Shown one piece after another: positions 16,701-24,468 of a DNA stretch of 59,237 nt. The stretch comes from JAAYCI01 sp964370045 (GTDB lineage Bacteria > Bacillota > Clostridia > Oscillospirales > Ruminococcaceae). Positions within the stretch are counted from its first letter, which is position 1. Each line of letters starts with the position of its first letter. Where the stretch lies: assembly GCA_964370045.1 (NCBI GenBank), contig CAYJGZ010000016.1:1-59237 (forward strand), in the 5' to 3' direction. The position numbers were made by a program, and so were the translations under genes. The notes beneath the pieces were generated by a model, which was given only the letters and a program-made list of their open reading frames with translations, searched no databases and was not told the origin of the DNA.

Positions 16701-18636
16701 CTAATTTTTCTTGCGATACACTGTTTTTTTGATGGGCGGCCTTCCCCCAAAATCCGCTGGAGGCGTGGGGGAGCTTTGCGGCGTGGCACTCGGGGCTTTG
16801 GGCGCTTGCGGTGCGGTTGCACTCTTGAAAAGCTCCTCTTGCAGTGAGGCGCTGGGCGCTTTGGGCGCTTGCGGTGCGGTTGCACTCTTGAAAAGCTCCT
16901 CCTGCAGTGNNNNNNNNNNNNNNNNNNNNNNNNNNNNNNNNNNNNNNNNNNNNNNNNNNNNNNNNNNNNNNNNNNNNNNNNNNNNNNNNNNNNNNNNNNN
17001 NNNNNNNNNAGGCGCTCGGCGCTTTGGGCGCTTGCGGTGCTTGTGGCTTTTTGAACAGCTCCTCCTGCAGTGAGGTGCTTGTAGCTTTGGGCGGTTGTGC
17101 AATGGTCTGCGTCGACAGCTTACTGTCATGCGATGTTGTGATTGCAGGGGCTTTCACAGGTGTGTCACTCACGGTGATTTCTGACGTTGTGTCGTCGTCG
17201 TAGCTTATCACTCCTTGGAAAAGAGGGCTTTGGGTGAGTGCGTCCTGCAGGGTAAGGCTTTCGGCAGGGGGGTGATATTCGGGGGTGACTTTTGCGTCTG
17301 ATTTCCTTTTCTTTAGCTTTGGATAGGGCATGAACAGAGAAATAACCTTGAACAGTAGTACAATTTGCCTGTAGCCGAAGCTTGTGAGGATGCTGAAAAA
17401 CAGAAGGTTCAAAAGGCGTCCAAAGGAGGGGGTATCGCTCTCTAAAATCTGTTGAGAGATTACCCCTGCCAAAGAAATAACGATGCTGAATAAAATTTCT
17501 GCCGCTAAAAATGTGATAAAAAGAGCAGAGTTTGCAAGCCCAAACGCAAAGGACAGCGGGATGGCGATGCAAGCGCCAAGCTCCAAAACGGGCAGAAAAA
17601 TTTCAAATAGCATGGTGAAAAACATGTCCAGTGCTGTGCGCCCATAGTGAGGGTTCAAAATCATGCCACGGTTCATCCACAGCGTGCTCATTAGCTCGCG
17701 TTGCCAGCGGCGACGTTGCTTGAAGAGGCGGACAAGATTTTTAGGCGGATTTATGCGAAAAACAGGCTCGGCAAGCAGCTCCACCTCGTGTGAGACGTTG
17801 CGGTCGATAAGGCTTCTGTGAAGACGCACCACAAGCTCTGTCTCGCTGCTATTTTTCACAAAGCCGCCCCTACTTATGACGGTTTGCTTGCGAAATGCAC
17901 CAAACGCCCCCGGCATTATGGGTAGCTTTGTCTGCCCGGGCACAGCAAGCCCCGCAGGGAAGGTGCTTAGATATTCTGCCTGTTGAAAGCTGGGAAGCAG
18001 GCCTCTTGCCATGCCGCTTCTGCCGTCCACACGGGGAAGTCCGCCCACTGCCACCACCCTGTGTGATTTTGCGAACGGCATCGTAATATCCACAAGGCCG
18101 TCTTTTTTAAGGGTGACACCCTGCGCAAGCACCACAAAAAGCGGATAGCGGGAGATATTTACACCCGTGTTCAGTGCATCGTGGCGGCCGGCTGAGGGCT
18201 TGTCCACTACAATAAGCTCGGGATGCTCGGAGCTACGGTAAACCCTGCTGACCTGCTCTGTCTCTAAAACACGGCGTATGGGCTGGCGCACCTCCACCAT
18301 GTTGTACGCCTGCACAAGTGCATTCAGCGTTCGGCTACGGCGGCTGTCGCACACCGCTACTATCTCATATTCGGGGTAGTCAATTTCAAGTAGTTTGCGC
18401 ACAGTCCGTACAGCGTTCACTTCCTCGTCACAGTCGGGCAGGATGAGCGTGGCGGGCATGAGGCTATCGTTGTCCACAAGACGCTCGTGAGGGGAATTGT
18501 GCAGAGCTTCAGCATAGTTTGCAAGGCGCAAAAGTGAAAACGCAAGCCGCACAAGGCCGTTGTAGTTAAGCACAACCACGGCTACGAGGCAAACAAGATT
18601 AAACACAAGCAGGATAGAAATAAGTGTATCTGTCAT
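16701..18636 (-). CDS. Membrane GT2-like glycosyltransferase with repetitive C-terminal tail (interrupted by assembly gap)
   Basis: Family 2 glycosyltransferase-like membrane protein. TM1 is at residues 7-24; the cytoplasmic catalytic domain (about 60-315) shows LILPDCDEE, IVAVCDSRR, DKPSAGRHDALNTG, MPGAFGAFRK and QRRRWQREL (the Q-x-x-R-W motif); then four or more membrane helices (about 330-450). The expected DxD near residues 170-173 reads LAQG and the TED-like position reads SETE, so activity is uncertain. The ATG at 18636 overlaps the HEAT gene stop (ATGA) with GGAGG upstream. The tail is built of 21-residue units (SLQEELFKSATAPQAPKAPSA-type). The gap at 16910-17009 sits inside these repeats; the true frame continues to a stop at 16701, with tail end KKTVYRKKN. 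Confidence 0.75.
16828..17072. repeat. 63-bp tandem repeat array in the glycosyltransferase tail
   Basis: The unit starting GAAAAGCTCCTC recurs with a 63-bp period on both sides of the N run; the copy nearest 17040 is more diverged. Each unit encodes 21 residues, with an LQEELFK core followed by Ala/Pro/Gln/Lys. The number of copies is unknown because of the gap. Confidence 0.85.
16910..17009. other. Assembly gap (100 N)
   Basis: Exactly 100 N, a conventional placeholder length. The sequence left of it ends GCAGTG and right of it begins AGGCGCT, the same junction seen inside the intact repeat unit. The real missing sequence is therefore probably a whole number (possibly zero) of 63-bp units. 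Confidence 0.9.
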
Positions 18637-19748
18637 TTGTCCTGCCTCCACATCTTTGCCGTGTGCGCCATGTAGTCGAGCATTTCAATGGCGTACTTAT
18701 CGCCGGTGGCAAGTACTTTTTGGCGAATTTGCTCAAAGTTCTCACAGCCGCGCAGTGCGGCGGCGGCGTTATAGCGCACCTGCCACTCACGGTCTTGCAG
18801 GGCATCCGCAAGAGTATCGGCATACTGCACCGGGCTTATGCTGGCCAGTGCGGTGGCCGCAACACTGCGCACTTCCCAGCGCTCGTGCTTTAGCAGCGCC
18901 GCTGTTTTTTGTGCGGCCGGAGCATAATGCAAAAGCCCCAGCGAGCGCACCGCATCTATGACTATATTGAAGTTGTCGCTGTCCAGCCAGGGCAGTATCT
19001 TGTCCGCAAGCGAGCGCATACCCTCAATGCCCGCACGCCGAATACAAATGCGCACCACGTACGCATCGGGCGATTCAAGCAGCTCGCTGTACAGCGCTGT
19101 TTTGTTGCCGGTGTATGCCTTCAAAAGCTGCTGTAAGCTGCGAAAGGAGAGCGAGCGCACAAAGCTTTCGTCCATGCACACCTTGGCGAGCTTTTCCTCG
19201 CTGCCAAGCTCCGCAAGCGTTAAAAACGCCTGAAACTGCAAATCTATGTTGTCGCGGTGCTCGTACATCAGCTCCACCACCCGAGCCTCCAGACTGACCA
19301 AGTCTAAAACGCCAACCATGCGTAAAATTTCCACAAGGTAGTCATCTGCGGCGGTGTTCAGCTGGTGGGAGATGTAAACAGCACCGCCCATATTTAGCAC
19401 GATTTCTCGTAATGTTTGGCGGTTAGTATGGCTTAATGATTCATACACTTGAGAGAGAACGGAAAGCCCCTTGCGGTCGAATAGCTGTATGCCCGCAGAA
19501 ATGCGCACAGCATCCCGCTCCTCCTTAGTTACGGCGGAGTTCGCACGGGTGATGGCTGTGAATATGGCGAGCTTTATGGAGTTTTTTTGTTGCACACGGG
19601 ATGCGGAAATGCTGTAGTACACAAACTGAACCAAAAGCAACAAGCCAATGCCACACAGTAGTATGATGGCAAAATAGCGTGCCGTGTTTAGCAATGCCGC
19701 ATCAATGGGCGAAACATCCTGTGAAGATACCGACATGTATGAAAGCAT
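18633..19748 (-). CDS. Membrane-anchored HEAT-repeat protein
   Basis: A 371-residue protein with one N-terminal membrane helix (about residues 28-50, FAIILLCGIGLLLLVQFVYY). A long all-helical region follows, with clear HEAT units in its last 130 residues: FNIVIDAVRSLGLLHYAPAA, WEVRSVAATALASISPVQYA and WQVRYNAAAALRGCENFEQI. HEAT arrays usually act as protein-binding scaffolds. GGAGG lies 7 nt before the ATG. It overlaps the glycosyltransferase gene by four bases, so the two very probably act together, perhaps with the HEAT domain controlling or positioning the transferase at the membrane. Confidence 0.8.
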   Translation of the reverse strand: MLSYMSVSSQDVSPIDAALLNTARYFAIILLCGIGLLLLVQFVYYSISASRVQQKNSIKLAIFTAITRANSAVTKEERDAVRISAGIQLFDRKGLSVLSQVYESLSHTNRQTLREIVLNMGGAVYISHQLNTAADDYLVEILRMVGVLDLVSLEARVVELMYEHRDNIDLQFQAFLTLAELGSEEKLAKVCMDESFVRSLSFRSLQQLLKAYTGNKTALYSELLESPDAYVVRICIRRAGIEGMRSLADKILPWLDSDNFNIVIDAVRSLGLLHYAPAAQKTAALLKHERWEVRSVAATALASISPVQYADTLADALQDREWQVRYNAAAALRGCENFEQIRQKVLATGDKYAIEMLDYMAHTAKMWRQDK

Positions 19749-19963
19749 GGCAGCGCCTCCTTTTTTGAGGATAAGCGATGGTGCACCGAGATGTAAAATG
19801 GTGAGTAATATTGAAAAGCAAAAACAAGCTGCAGGTGCAAGCGGGTAGTGAACAAAGCCTAAAACAAGGTCACCTGTATGATTGTATCACACAAGTAGGT
19901 GAAATTATCGTCGTTAGGTGGATGGCGGAATGGATAAAACACCTGCTTTATAAAAATGCCACT

Positions 19964-20245
19964 TTATAATTCAAAGTCGCAGGAGGCACGCTCGCTTTTG
20001 TAGGTGGCGACAATGGCCTTTACTTTTTGGTGCGCAGGGTGCTCTTGGTATGCGTTTAGTGCGGCGGCATCCTCGTGGATGGTTATCAGGCAGGCATCGT
20101 ATCCTTGGTAGCCTCGATGCAGTGAGAGAGATTTTATGCCAGGGATGCTCTCGCATATTGGGGCAAAAGCGAGCTGTAGCTCTGCAAATACCTCGTTTTT
20201 GTCAAACTCATCCTTGAAATTCCAAAAAACAATGTGCTGAACCAT
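19964..20245 (-). CDS. Dabb (stress-responsive alpha/beta barrel) domain protein
   Basis: A 93-residue single-domain protein beginning MVQHIVFWNFKD, with SLHRGYQGYDACLITIHEDAAALNAYQEHP in two adjoining pieces, the typical Dabb fold signature (dimeric ferredoxin-like barrel). Bacterial members mostly have no known substrate. Its ribosome site, GGAG followed by 7 nt and ATG, is supplied by the end of a family B repeat (20249-20350). It may be co-transcribed with the dehydrogenase gene upstream. Confidence 0.85.
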   Translation of the reverse strand: MVQHIVFWNFKDEFDKNEVFAELQLAFAPICESIPGIKSLSLHRGYQGYDACLITIHEDAAALNAYQEHPAHQKVKAIVATYKSERASCDFEL

Positions 20246-20248
20246 AAT

Positions 20249-20350
20249 AATGCTCCATTCCGCCGCTTCGCATCGGCATAAAATTTAATGAAATATGCGG
20301 CTCTTATCATGCGAAGCACAAGAAATGATAAGAGCATTATTGATTTTAGA
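20249..20350 (-). promoter_or_regulatory. Family B repeat, copy 1: structured 5' leader of the Dabb gene
   Basis: Read on the minus strand, the element starts TCTAAAATCAATAATGCTC and ends GGAATGGAGCATT. It contains a 10-bp hairpin (CTCTTATCAT/ATGATAAGAG), a GCATA/TATGC hairpin and a GCCG/CGGC hairpin whose ATGCGAAG loop can pair with CTTCGC in the first loop. The 5' AATGCTC can pair with the 3' GAGCATT that overlaps the ribosome site. Near-identical copies lie at 48098-48200 and 59111-59212, and a partial copy at 53154-53205. Could be a cis-regulatory RNA or a miniature mobile element. Confidence 0.7.
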
Positions 20351-20354
20351 TTTG

Positions 20355-21317
20355 TTAGTTTACAACATTTTGCGGCGTGCCATCCAAAAAGGAGCGCAGG
20401 TTTTGTGCCGCTATACCCATAAGTCGGGCACGGCTCTCGTGTGATGCCCAGGCGATGTGGGGTGTTATGATGCAGTTGTCTACATTTAGCAGTGGGCTGT
20501 CGGGCGGTGGAGGTTCCTGCGCCATCACATCAAGGCCTGCGCCTGCAAGCTTGCCGCTTTTTAGCGCATCGGCCAAGTCCTGCTCGTTTACAAGCGCCCC
20601 CCGTGCGGTGTTTATAAGCAAAGCACCCTTTTTCATCTTGGAAATAGCGTCCTTGTTTATCATGCCTTCCGTTTCGGGAAATAGCGGAATATGTAGCGAT
20701 ATAACATCTGATTTGGCGTACAAAGTATCAATATCCACATAGGTGGCAAGCGCCTTGCCCTCATCGGTGGTGCTCCTATTGTATGCCAGCACCTGCATAC
20801 CTAATGCACGTGCTATGGCGGCGGTGGCCATGCCGATGCGCCCAAAGCCAATGATGCCCATTGTCTTGCCTGCAAGCTCGGTGAGTGGCGTGTCCCAAAA
20901 GCAAAAATCTGCGCAAGCACTCCAGCGTCCCTCTTTTACAGCACTGTTGTGATGCCCAACATGGTGGCATAATTCCAGCAGTAGCGCGGCCGTAAACTGC
21001 GCCACGGCGGCGGTGGAGTATGCGGGGATGTTTGTGATGGGAATATTGCGTGCCCGTGCGGCTTTGGCATCGGCGATATTGTACCCTGTGGACAAAAGCC
21101 CGATATAGCGTATGTTTGGGCAGGCGTTTATAGTGTGGGCGGAAAGGGGAGTCTTGTTGGTGATGACAACCTCACAATCCGCAATGCGACGTATAATTTC
21201 CGCTGTATCATCCACAGGCGTGCGCTCGTACACAAAAAGCTCGCCCATGCTTTCAAGCTCCGCCCAGCTCAAATCTCCCGGGTTTTCGGTGTGGCCGTCC
21301 AGCACTACGATTTTCAT
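20355..21317 (-). CDS. D-isomer 2-hydroxyacid dehydrogenase (glycerate dehydrogenase-like)
   Basis: NAD(P)-dependent reduction of a 2-keto acid; hydroxypyruvate/glycerate is the likeliest pair. It has 320 residues with the family's two domains. The Rossmann motif is GIIGFGRIG (about residue 152), catalytic Arg is in INTARGALVNE, Glu in DVMAQEPPPPDSPLL and His in ITPHIAWAS. CAGGAGG precedes the ATG. It lies upstream of, and on the same strand as, the Dabb gene. Substrate specificity cannot be decided from the sequence; LSTGYNIADAKAAR resembles the YdN-type HprA group. Confidence 0.88.
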   Translation of the reverse strand: MKIVVLDGHTENPGDLSWAELESMGELFVYERTPVDDTAEIIRRIADCEVVITNKTPLSAHTINACPNIRYIGLLSTGYNIADAKAARARNIPITNIPAYSTAAVAQFTAALLLELCHHVGHHNSAVKEGRWSACADFCFWDTPLTELAGKTMGIIGFGRIGMATAAIARALGMQVLAYNRSTTDEGKALATYVDIDTLYAKSDVISLHIPLFPETEGMINKDAISKMKKGALLINTARGALVNEQDLADALKSGKLAGAGLDVMAQEPPPPDSPLLNVDNCIITPHIAWASHESRARLMGIAAQNLRSFLDGTPQNVVN

Positions 21318-21436
21318 TGATGCCTCCTGAAGTTACGTATGAGTGTCCCGTGGGTTGCACGGTAATTTCTTGATAAAGCGACAAAACTACGCAAAATATG
21401 CGAGGTGAGTTGCGATAAAACTGTGACTATATTATC

Positions 21437-21466
21437 AATATAATTATAACAGTTATGTGCGGTCAA
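21437..21466 (-). promoter_or_regulatory. Candidate sigma-A promoter for the dehydrogenase gene
   Basis: On the minus strand TTGACC and TATATT are separated by 18 nt. It is followed by a leader of about 110 nt to the ATG at 21317. Confidence 0.5.
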
Positions 21467-21531
21467 GTCGAGTGTTACGGGTGAGTAATTTTGTAAAAAA
21501 ACATATTTGGCCGCAGGTGTGTGGCGGTGCT

Positions 21532-21540
21532 TGGTATAAT
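21532..21540 (+). promoter_or_regulatory. Extended -10 promoter upstream of the B12-related gene
   Basis: TGG followed by TATAAT, a consensus extended -10 box, about 100 bp before the ATG at 21646. No good -35 is seen. Confidence 0.5.
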
Positions 21541-21645
21541 TATGCACATGAAGTTTGACCTATTACACAACTGCTGGTAAAATGGTAAAGGTATCGATTT
21601 TGTGCTAAAAATACATAACTAACAGCGAAATGTGGGGCGTAAAAC

Positions 21646-22329
21646 ATGAGAGAGATGCTGAAAAGGGACATAGCGTTTGAAATTCCGAAAGAAACACTGC
21701 TACAGCGCCTGCACGCAAAGGACGGCTCGGAGGTGCAAAAAAGGGCGCTCGCGCTTTCGGAGCAGCTAAATGGCATATCACGCCCCGCATACCTTGTGCG
21801 GCAGGTGCAACTGCAAAATGTATACAGGGAAGGCTTTGAAATAGAGGGAGTGCGCTTTTGCAGTAAAATCGCCGCAAGCAAGCTTGCGGATGAGCCAAGG
21901 GTGTTTGTGTACATAGCCACGGCGGGCGAGGAGATTAGCGAATGTATTGCGCAAGCGCAGACCCCGCTGGATGAGTACATTACCGACCAAATCGCCTACA
22001 CTGCATATATGAAAGCAAACACCGAGATGCTTGCGGACTTTGCGGCGGATTTTGAGGTGGACAAGCACATTCGCTTAGGCCCCGGCTCTGTGCGAGACTG
22101 GAGTGTGGAGGAGATAAAAAAGCTTTTTTCGCTACTGGACGGAGCGGACGAGCGCCTTGGCGTGAAGGTTTTGCCCAGTGGCCTCATGAACCCAATAAAG
22201 TCTACCTGCGGCCTTCTTGTGCAAACGCAGGAGGAGTTCGAGAGCTGTGCCATCTGTCCAAGGCAGGAGTGTGAGGGCAGACGCTGCGATTTTGACCTTG
22301 AAATGTATGAGCAGATGGAAATGCTGTAG
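21646..22329 (+). CDS. Vitamin B12-dependent methionine synthase activation-domain protein
   Basis: A 227-residue protein matching the reactivation domain of MetH. The segment GPGSVRDW ... LGVKVLPSGLMNPIKSTCG with FESCAICPRQECEGRRCDF is the conserved S-adenosylmethionine-binding and Cys-rich end seen in stand-alone clostridial activation proteins. In such bacteria the MetH catalytic protein lacks this domain and the separate protein probably restores oxidised cobalamin. The Cys residues near the C-terminus (C-x2-C-x4-C-x4-C) could bind metal. No metH or corrinoid gene is adjacent. Confidence 0.85.
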   Translation: MREMLKRDIAFEIPKETLLQRLHAKDGSEVQKRALALSEQLNGISRPAYLVRQVQLQNVYREGFEIEGVRFCSKIAASKLADEPRVFVYIATAGEEISECIAQAQTPLDEYITDQIAYTAYMKANTEMLADFAADFEVDKHIRLGPGSVRDWSVEEIKKLFSLLDGADERLGVKVLPSGLMNPIKSTCGLLVQTQEEFESCAICPRQECEGRRCDFDLEMYEQMEML

Positions 22330-22370
22330 CGTGAAGTGTTATAAAAATGTCTGTAAATAAGTGTGGTACA

Positions 22371-22407
22371 ACATGAAAAAATAGTGATTTTGCTGATTTT
22401 TTCATGT
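22371..22407. repeat. 12-bp inverted repeat
   Basis: ACATGAAAAAAT at 22371-22382 pairs perfectly with ATTTTTTCATGT at 22396-22407. It lies 40 bp after the B12-related gene. It is AT-rich, so weak as a terminator, but the position suggests an end-of-transcript role. Confidence 0.5.
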
Positions 22408-22444
22408 ATAGGGCTGTGTTCGGCAGAATTATGCGGTATTGCTA

Positions 22445-22473
22445 TTGGCAAGCTGTGAATGTTGTGGTATACT
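22445..22473 (+). promoter_or_regulatory. Sigma-A promoter for tRNA-Gly(UCC)
   Basis: TTGGCA, 17 nt, then TATACT preceded by TG (extended -10). The tRNA begins about 50 bp downstream. Confidence 0.8.
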
Positions 22474-22525
22474 GTATCGGTATCGCACAGATGGCAATGC
22501 TCGTTTGCGTTATACCACAATAAAT

Positions 22526-22599
22526 GCAGGTGTAGTTCAATGGTAGAACTCCAGCCTTCCAAGCTGGCCACGTGGGTTCGATTCCCATCACCTGCTCCA
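22526..22599 (+). tRNA. tRNA-Gly (anticodon UCC)
   Basis: A full cloverleaf. Acceptor GCAGGTG pairs with CACCTGC, the D-arm contains TAGTTCAATGGTAGAA, the anticodon stem-loop CCAGC-CTTCCAA-GCTGG gives anticodon TCC, and the T-arm is GTGGG-TTCGATT-CCCAT(C). The CCA end is encoded (22597-22599). Confidence 0.96.
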
Positions 22600-22601
22600 A
22601 A

Positions 22602-22650
22602 AAACCACCAACCATCGCAGGTAATCCGGCAAATGAGTGGTGGTTTTTGT
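22602..22650 (+). terminator. Intrinsic terminator after tRNA-Gly(UCC)
   Basis: AAACCACCA pairs with TGGTGGTTT at 22638-22646 and is followed by a T-rich tail. The loop is long (27 nt). Confidence 0.7.
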
Positions 22651-22708
22651 TTGCTTAATAGGCAAGCAAAATAATTTTAAGTAACATATGGAATGTGAGG
22701 AAAAAATT

Positions 22709-23092
22709 ATGCTAAAGAAACTACTTGTCATGATGGCAGCACTTGTGTGCGTGGCGGCTATGGCGGCCTGCTCTTCCGCCGGCGCAAGCTCCTCTGCCGC
22801 ACCCGCTTCGTCGGATGCCTCCGCACAGATAGTGGGCGGATACTCGGAGGACAGGGATGTAACAGACGATGACATGGCTATTTTTGACCAAGCAATGGCG
22901 GGCGAAGTAGGCGTGACATACGAGCCTGAGAAGGTGGCAACGCAGGTGGTGGCAGGCACAAACTACCGCTTTTACTGCAAGAGCACCACGGTGACCTCCG
23001 CCCCCGAAGAGGGCTACGCATATGTGTACATCTTTGTTCCGCTGGAGTCGGATGAGGTGCCAAGTGTCACAAGTATTGAGCCGGTAGAATAA
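22709..23092 (+). CDS. Cystatin/stefin-like lipoprotein
   Basis: A 127-residue secreted lipoprotein. The signal peptide MLKKLLVMMAALVCVAAMAA ends before Cys21, the lipid-attachment cysteine, followed by a Ser/Ala-rich tether. The mature part carries the marks of cystatins (inhibitors of papain-type cysteine proteases): an N-terminal Gly-Gly (43-44, IVGGYSE), the central loop QVVAG (79-83) extended as TQVVAGTNY exactly as in stefins, and a following beta-rich half with AYVYIFVPL. The length after the tether matches a stefin. ATG 22709 has GTGAGGA upstream, better than the earlier in-frame ATG 22688. The inhibitor role is inferred from the motif. It is followed by a PEBP gene on the same strand. 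Confidence 0.75.
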   Translation: MLKKLLVMMAALVCVAAMAACSSAGASSSAAPASSDASAQIVGGYSEDRDVTDDDMAIFDQAMAGEVGVTYEPEKVATQVVAGTNYRFYCKSTTVTSAPEEGYAYVYIFVPLESDEVPSVTSIEPVE

Positions 23093-23167
23093 TATTTAGC
23101 GGTATATAGTGAATTTATACTACATAGTGTCGACACTGTGTAAACATAAAGCAATGGGGGTAGGGAC

Positions 23168-23671
23168 ATGATTGTAACAAGCAGTGGCATAAAAGACGGG
23201 ATGATTGACGCAAAGTACGGCAAGCACGGTGAGCAGTTCAACGAAAACGGGATGCCTACGTATTCCCTGCCGCTTGAAATACAGGATGCGCCTGCGGGCA
23301 CTGTGAGCTATGCGCTTGTTTTGGAGGACAAGGATGCGTTCCCTGTGAGCGGTGGCTTTGTGTGGATTCACTGGACGGCGGCGAACATCACCCGCACAAG
23401 CATAAAGGAAAACGAGAGCCAAACGGCCACCGACTTTGTGCAGGGTGTCAACAGCTGTATGAGTATGCAGGGCGGCTCGCAGTCGAGGGAGCTTTCCAGC
23501 TTTTACGGCGGCATGGCACCTCCCGATGCGCCGCACCTGTATGAGCTGCATGTTTATGCATTGGATAAAACGCTAAACCTTGAAAAAGGCTTTTACATGA
23601 ACGACATGTACAAGCAGATGGACGGCCATATTTTGGCGCAGTGCACGCTGAAAGGCACATACAACAACTAA
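23168..23671 (+). CDS. YbhB/YbcL family PEBP (Raf kinase inhibitor-like) protein
   Basis: A 167-residue phosphatidylethanolamine-binding-protein family member. It has the family's ligand-pocket segments: YALVLEDKDAFPVSGGFVWIHWTAANI (the DP-x-A-x-H-W region in modified form) and YGGMAPPDAPHLYELHVYALD (the GP-x-PP-x-x-H region). There is no signal peptide, so it is cytoplasmic. Bacterial members are of uncertain function; eukaryotic relatives inhibit kinases and carboxypeptidase Y. It sits 75 bp after the cystatin-like gene and shares its strand and terminator. A 12-bp palindrome AGTGTCGACACT lies between the two genes. Confidence 0.88.
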   Translation: MIVTSSGIKDGMIDAKYGKHGEQFNENGMPTYSLPLEIQDAPAGTVSYALVLEDKDAFPVSGGFVWIHWTAANITRTSIKENESQTATDFVQGVNSCMSMQGGSQSRELSSFYGGMAPPDAPHLYELHVYALDKTLNLEKGFYMNDMYKQMDGHILAQCTLKGTYNN

Positions 23672-23686
23672 CTAAAAGCAAAAAAT

Positions 23687-23733
23687 AAAGCCACCAAAGA
23701 CCCTCTGAAAATGAGGCGCTTGGTGGCTTTTTG
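23687..23733. terminator. Bidirectional terminator between PEBP and deoC
   Basis: AAAGCCACCAA pairs with TTGGTGGCTTT (23720-23730). It has T-rich tails on both strands and serves the two convergent units. Confidence 0.85.
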
Positions 23734-23745
23734 CGTGATGGTTTT

Positions 23746-24426
23746 TTAGTATTCCTCGCTTGAAATTGACGCTGTGCCCTCGCACAAAATGGGGGTGGTG
23801 GTATACCCCACGCCCAGCCTTGCAACACCCATTTGTATGTAGCGAGCGGCCTCGTCGTAGCTGCGGATGCCACCCGATGCCTTCACGAGAATGCGCCCCT
23901 CTGCCGCCTTTAGCATTTGGCGCACTGCATTTTCGGTGGCACCATGCTGTGCAAACCCTGTGGAGGTCTTGACAAAATCCGCCCCTGCCTCTATTGCAAT
24001 TAGCGTTGCACGGTGTATTTCTGCCTCGCTTAGCAGGCATGTTTCCAAAATCACCTTGAGGCAAATATTAGCAGGGCGTGCAATGTCCGTCACGGCGCAC
24101 ATGTCCTTTAGTAGGGCATCCCACTTTGCACTGCGTATCAGCGCATAGTTTGCCACCATGTCTATTTCCTGTGCGCCGTCTTGTATGTAGCAGGCGGCCT
24201 CGGCGCTCTTTACAGCCGGGGTGGTGCACCCGTGTGGAAAGGCGAGCACGGTGGAGACCTCGGTGCTTGTGCCCTCGCAAATGCTACGTGCCAAGGCAAT
24301 GTCCATCGGGCGCACGCACACGGTTTTTACGTTGTGCTTTACGCCCAGCTCAATAGCGCTTTTTGCCTCGTCTTGGCTTAGCTGTGGCTTCAGCACGGCG
24401 TGGTCGATATAGCGGCTTATGTGCAT
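23746..24426 (-). CDS. deoC: Deoxyribose-phosphate aldolase
   Basis: Cleaves 2-deoxyribose 5-phosphate to glyceraldehyde 3-phosphate and acetaldehyde. It has 226 residues. The Schiff-base lysine is Lys153 in DFVKTSTGF, with the helper lysine Lys182 in ILVKASGGIR and Asp89 in EIDMV. It is the last gene of a deoD-cdd-deoC salvage operon that turns purine and cytidine nucleosides into bases and usable pentose carbon. No phosphopentomutase gene is present here. Confidence 0.95.
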   Translation of the reverse strand: MHISRYIDHAVLKPQLSQDEAKSAIELGVKHNVKTVCVRPMDIALARSICEGTSTEVSTVLAFPHGCTTPAVKSAEAACYIQDGAQEIDMVANYALIRSAKWDALLKDMCAVTDIARPANICLKVILETCLLSEAEIHRATLIAIEAGADFVKTSTGFAQHGATENAVRQMLKAAEGRILVKASGGIRSYDEAARYIQMGVARLGVGYTTTPILCEGTASISSEEY

Positions 24427-24468
24427 AAATATTCACCTTTCGGGTTGATTGATGATTGGAAATCCACG

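Larger units (their letters stand above)
21318..21645. other. Divergent promoter region
   Basis: 328 bp between two divergent genes. It holds a minus-strand promoter (21437-21466) and a plus-strand extended -10 (21532-21540), listed separately; nothing else is recognisable. Confidence 0.6.
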
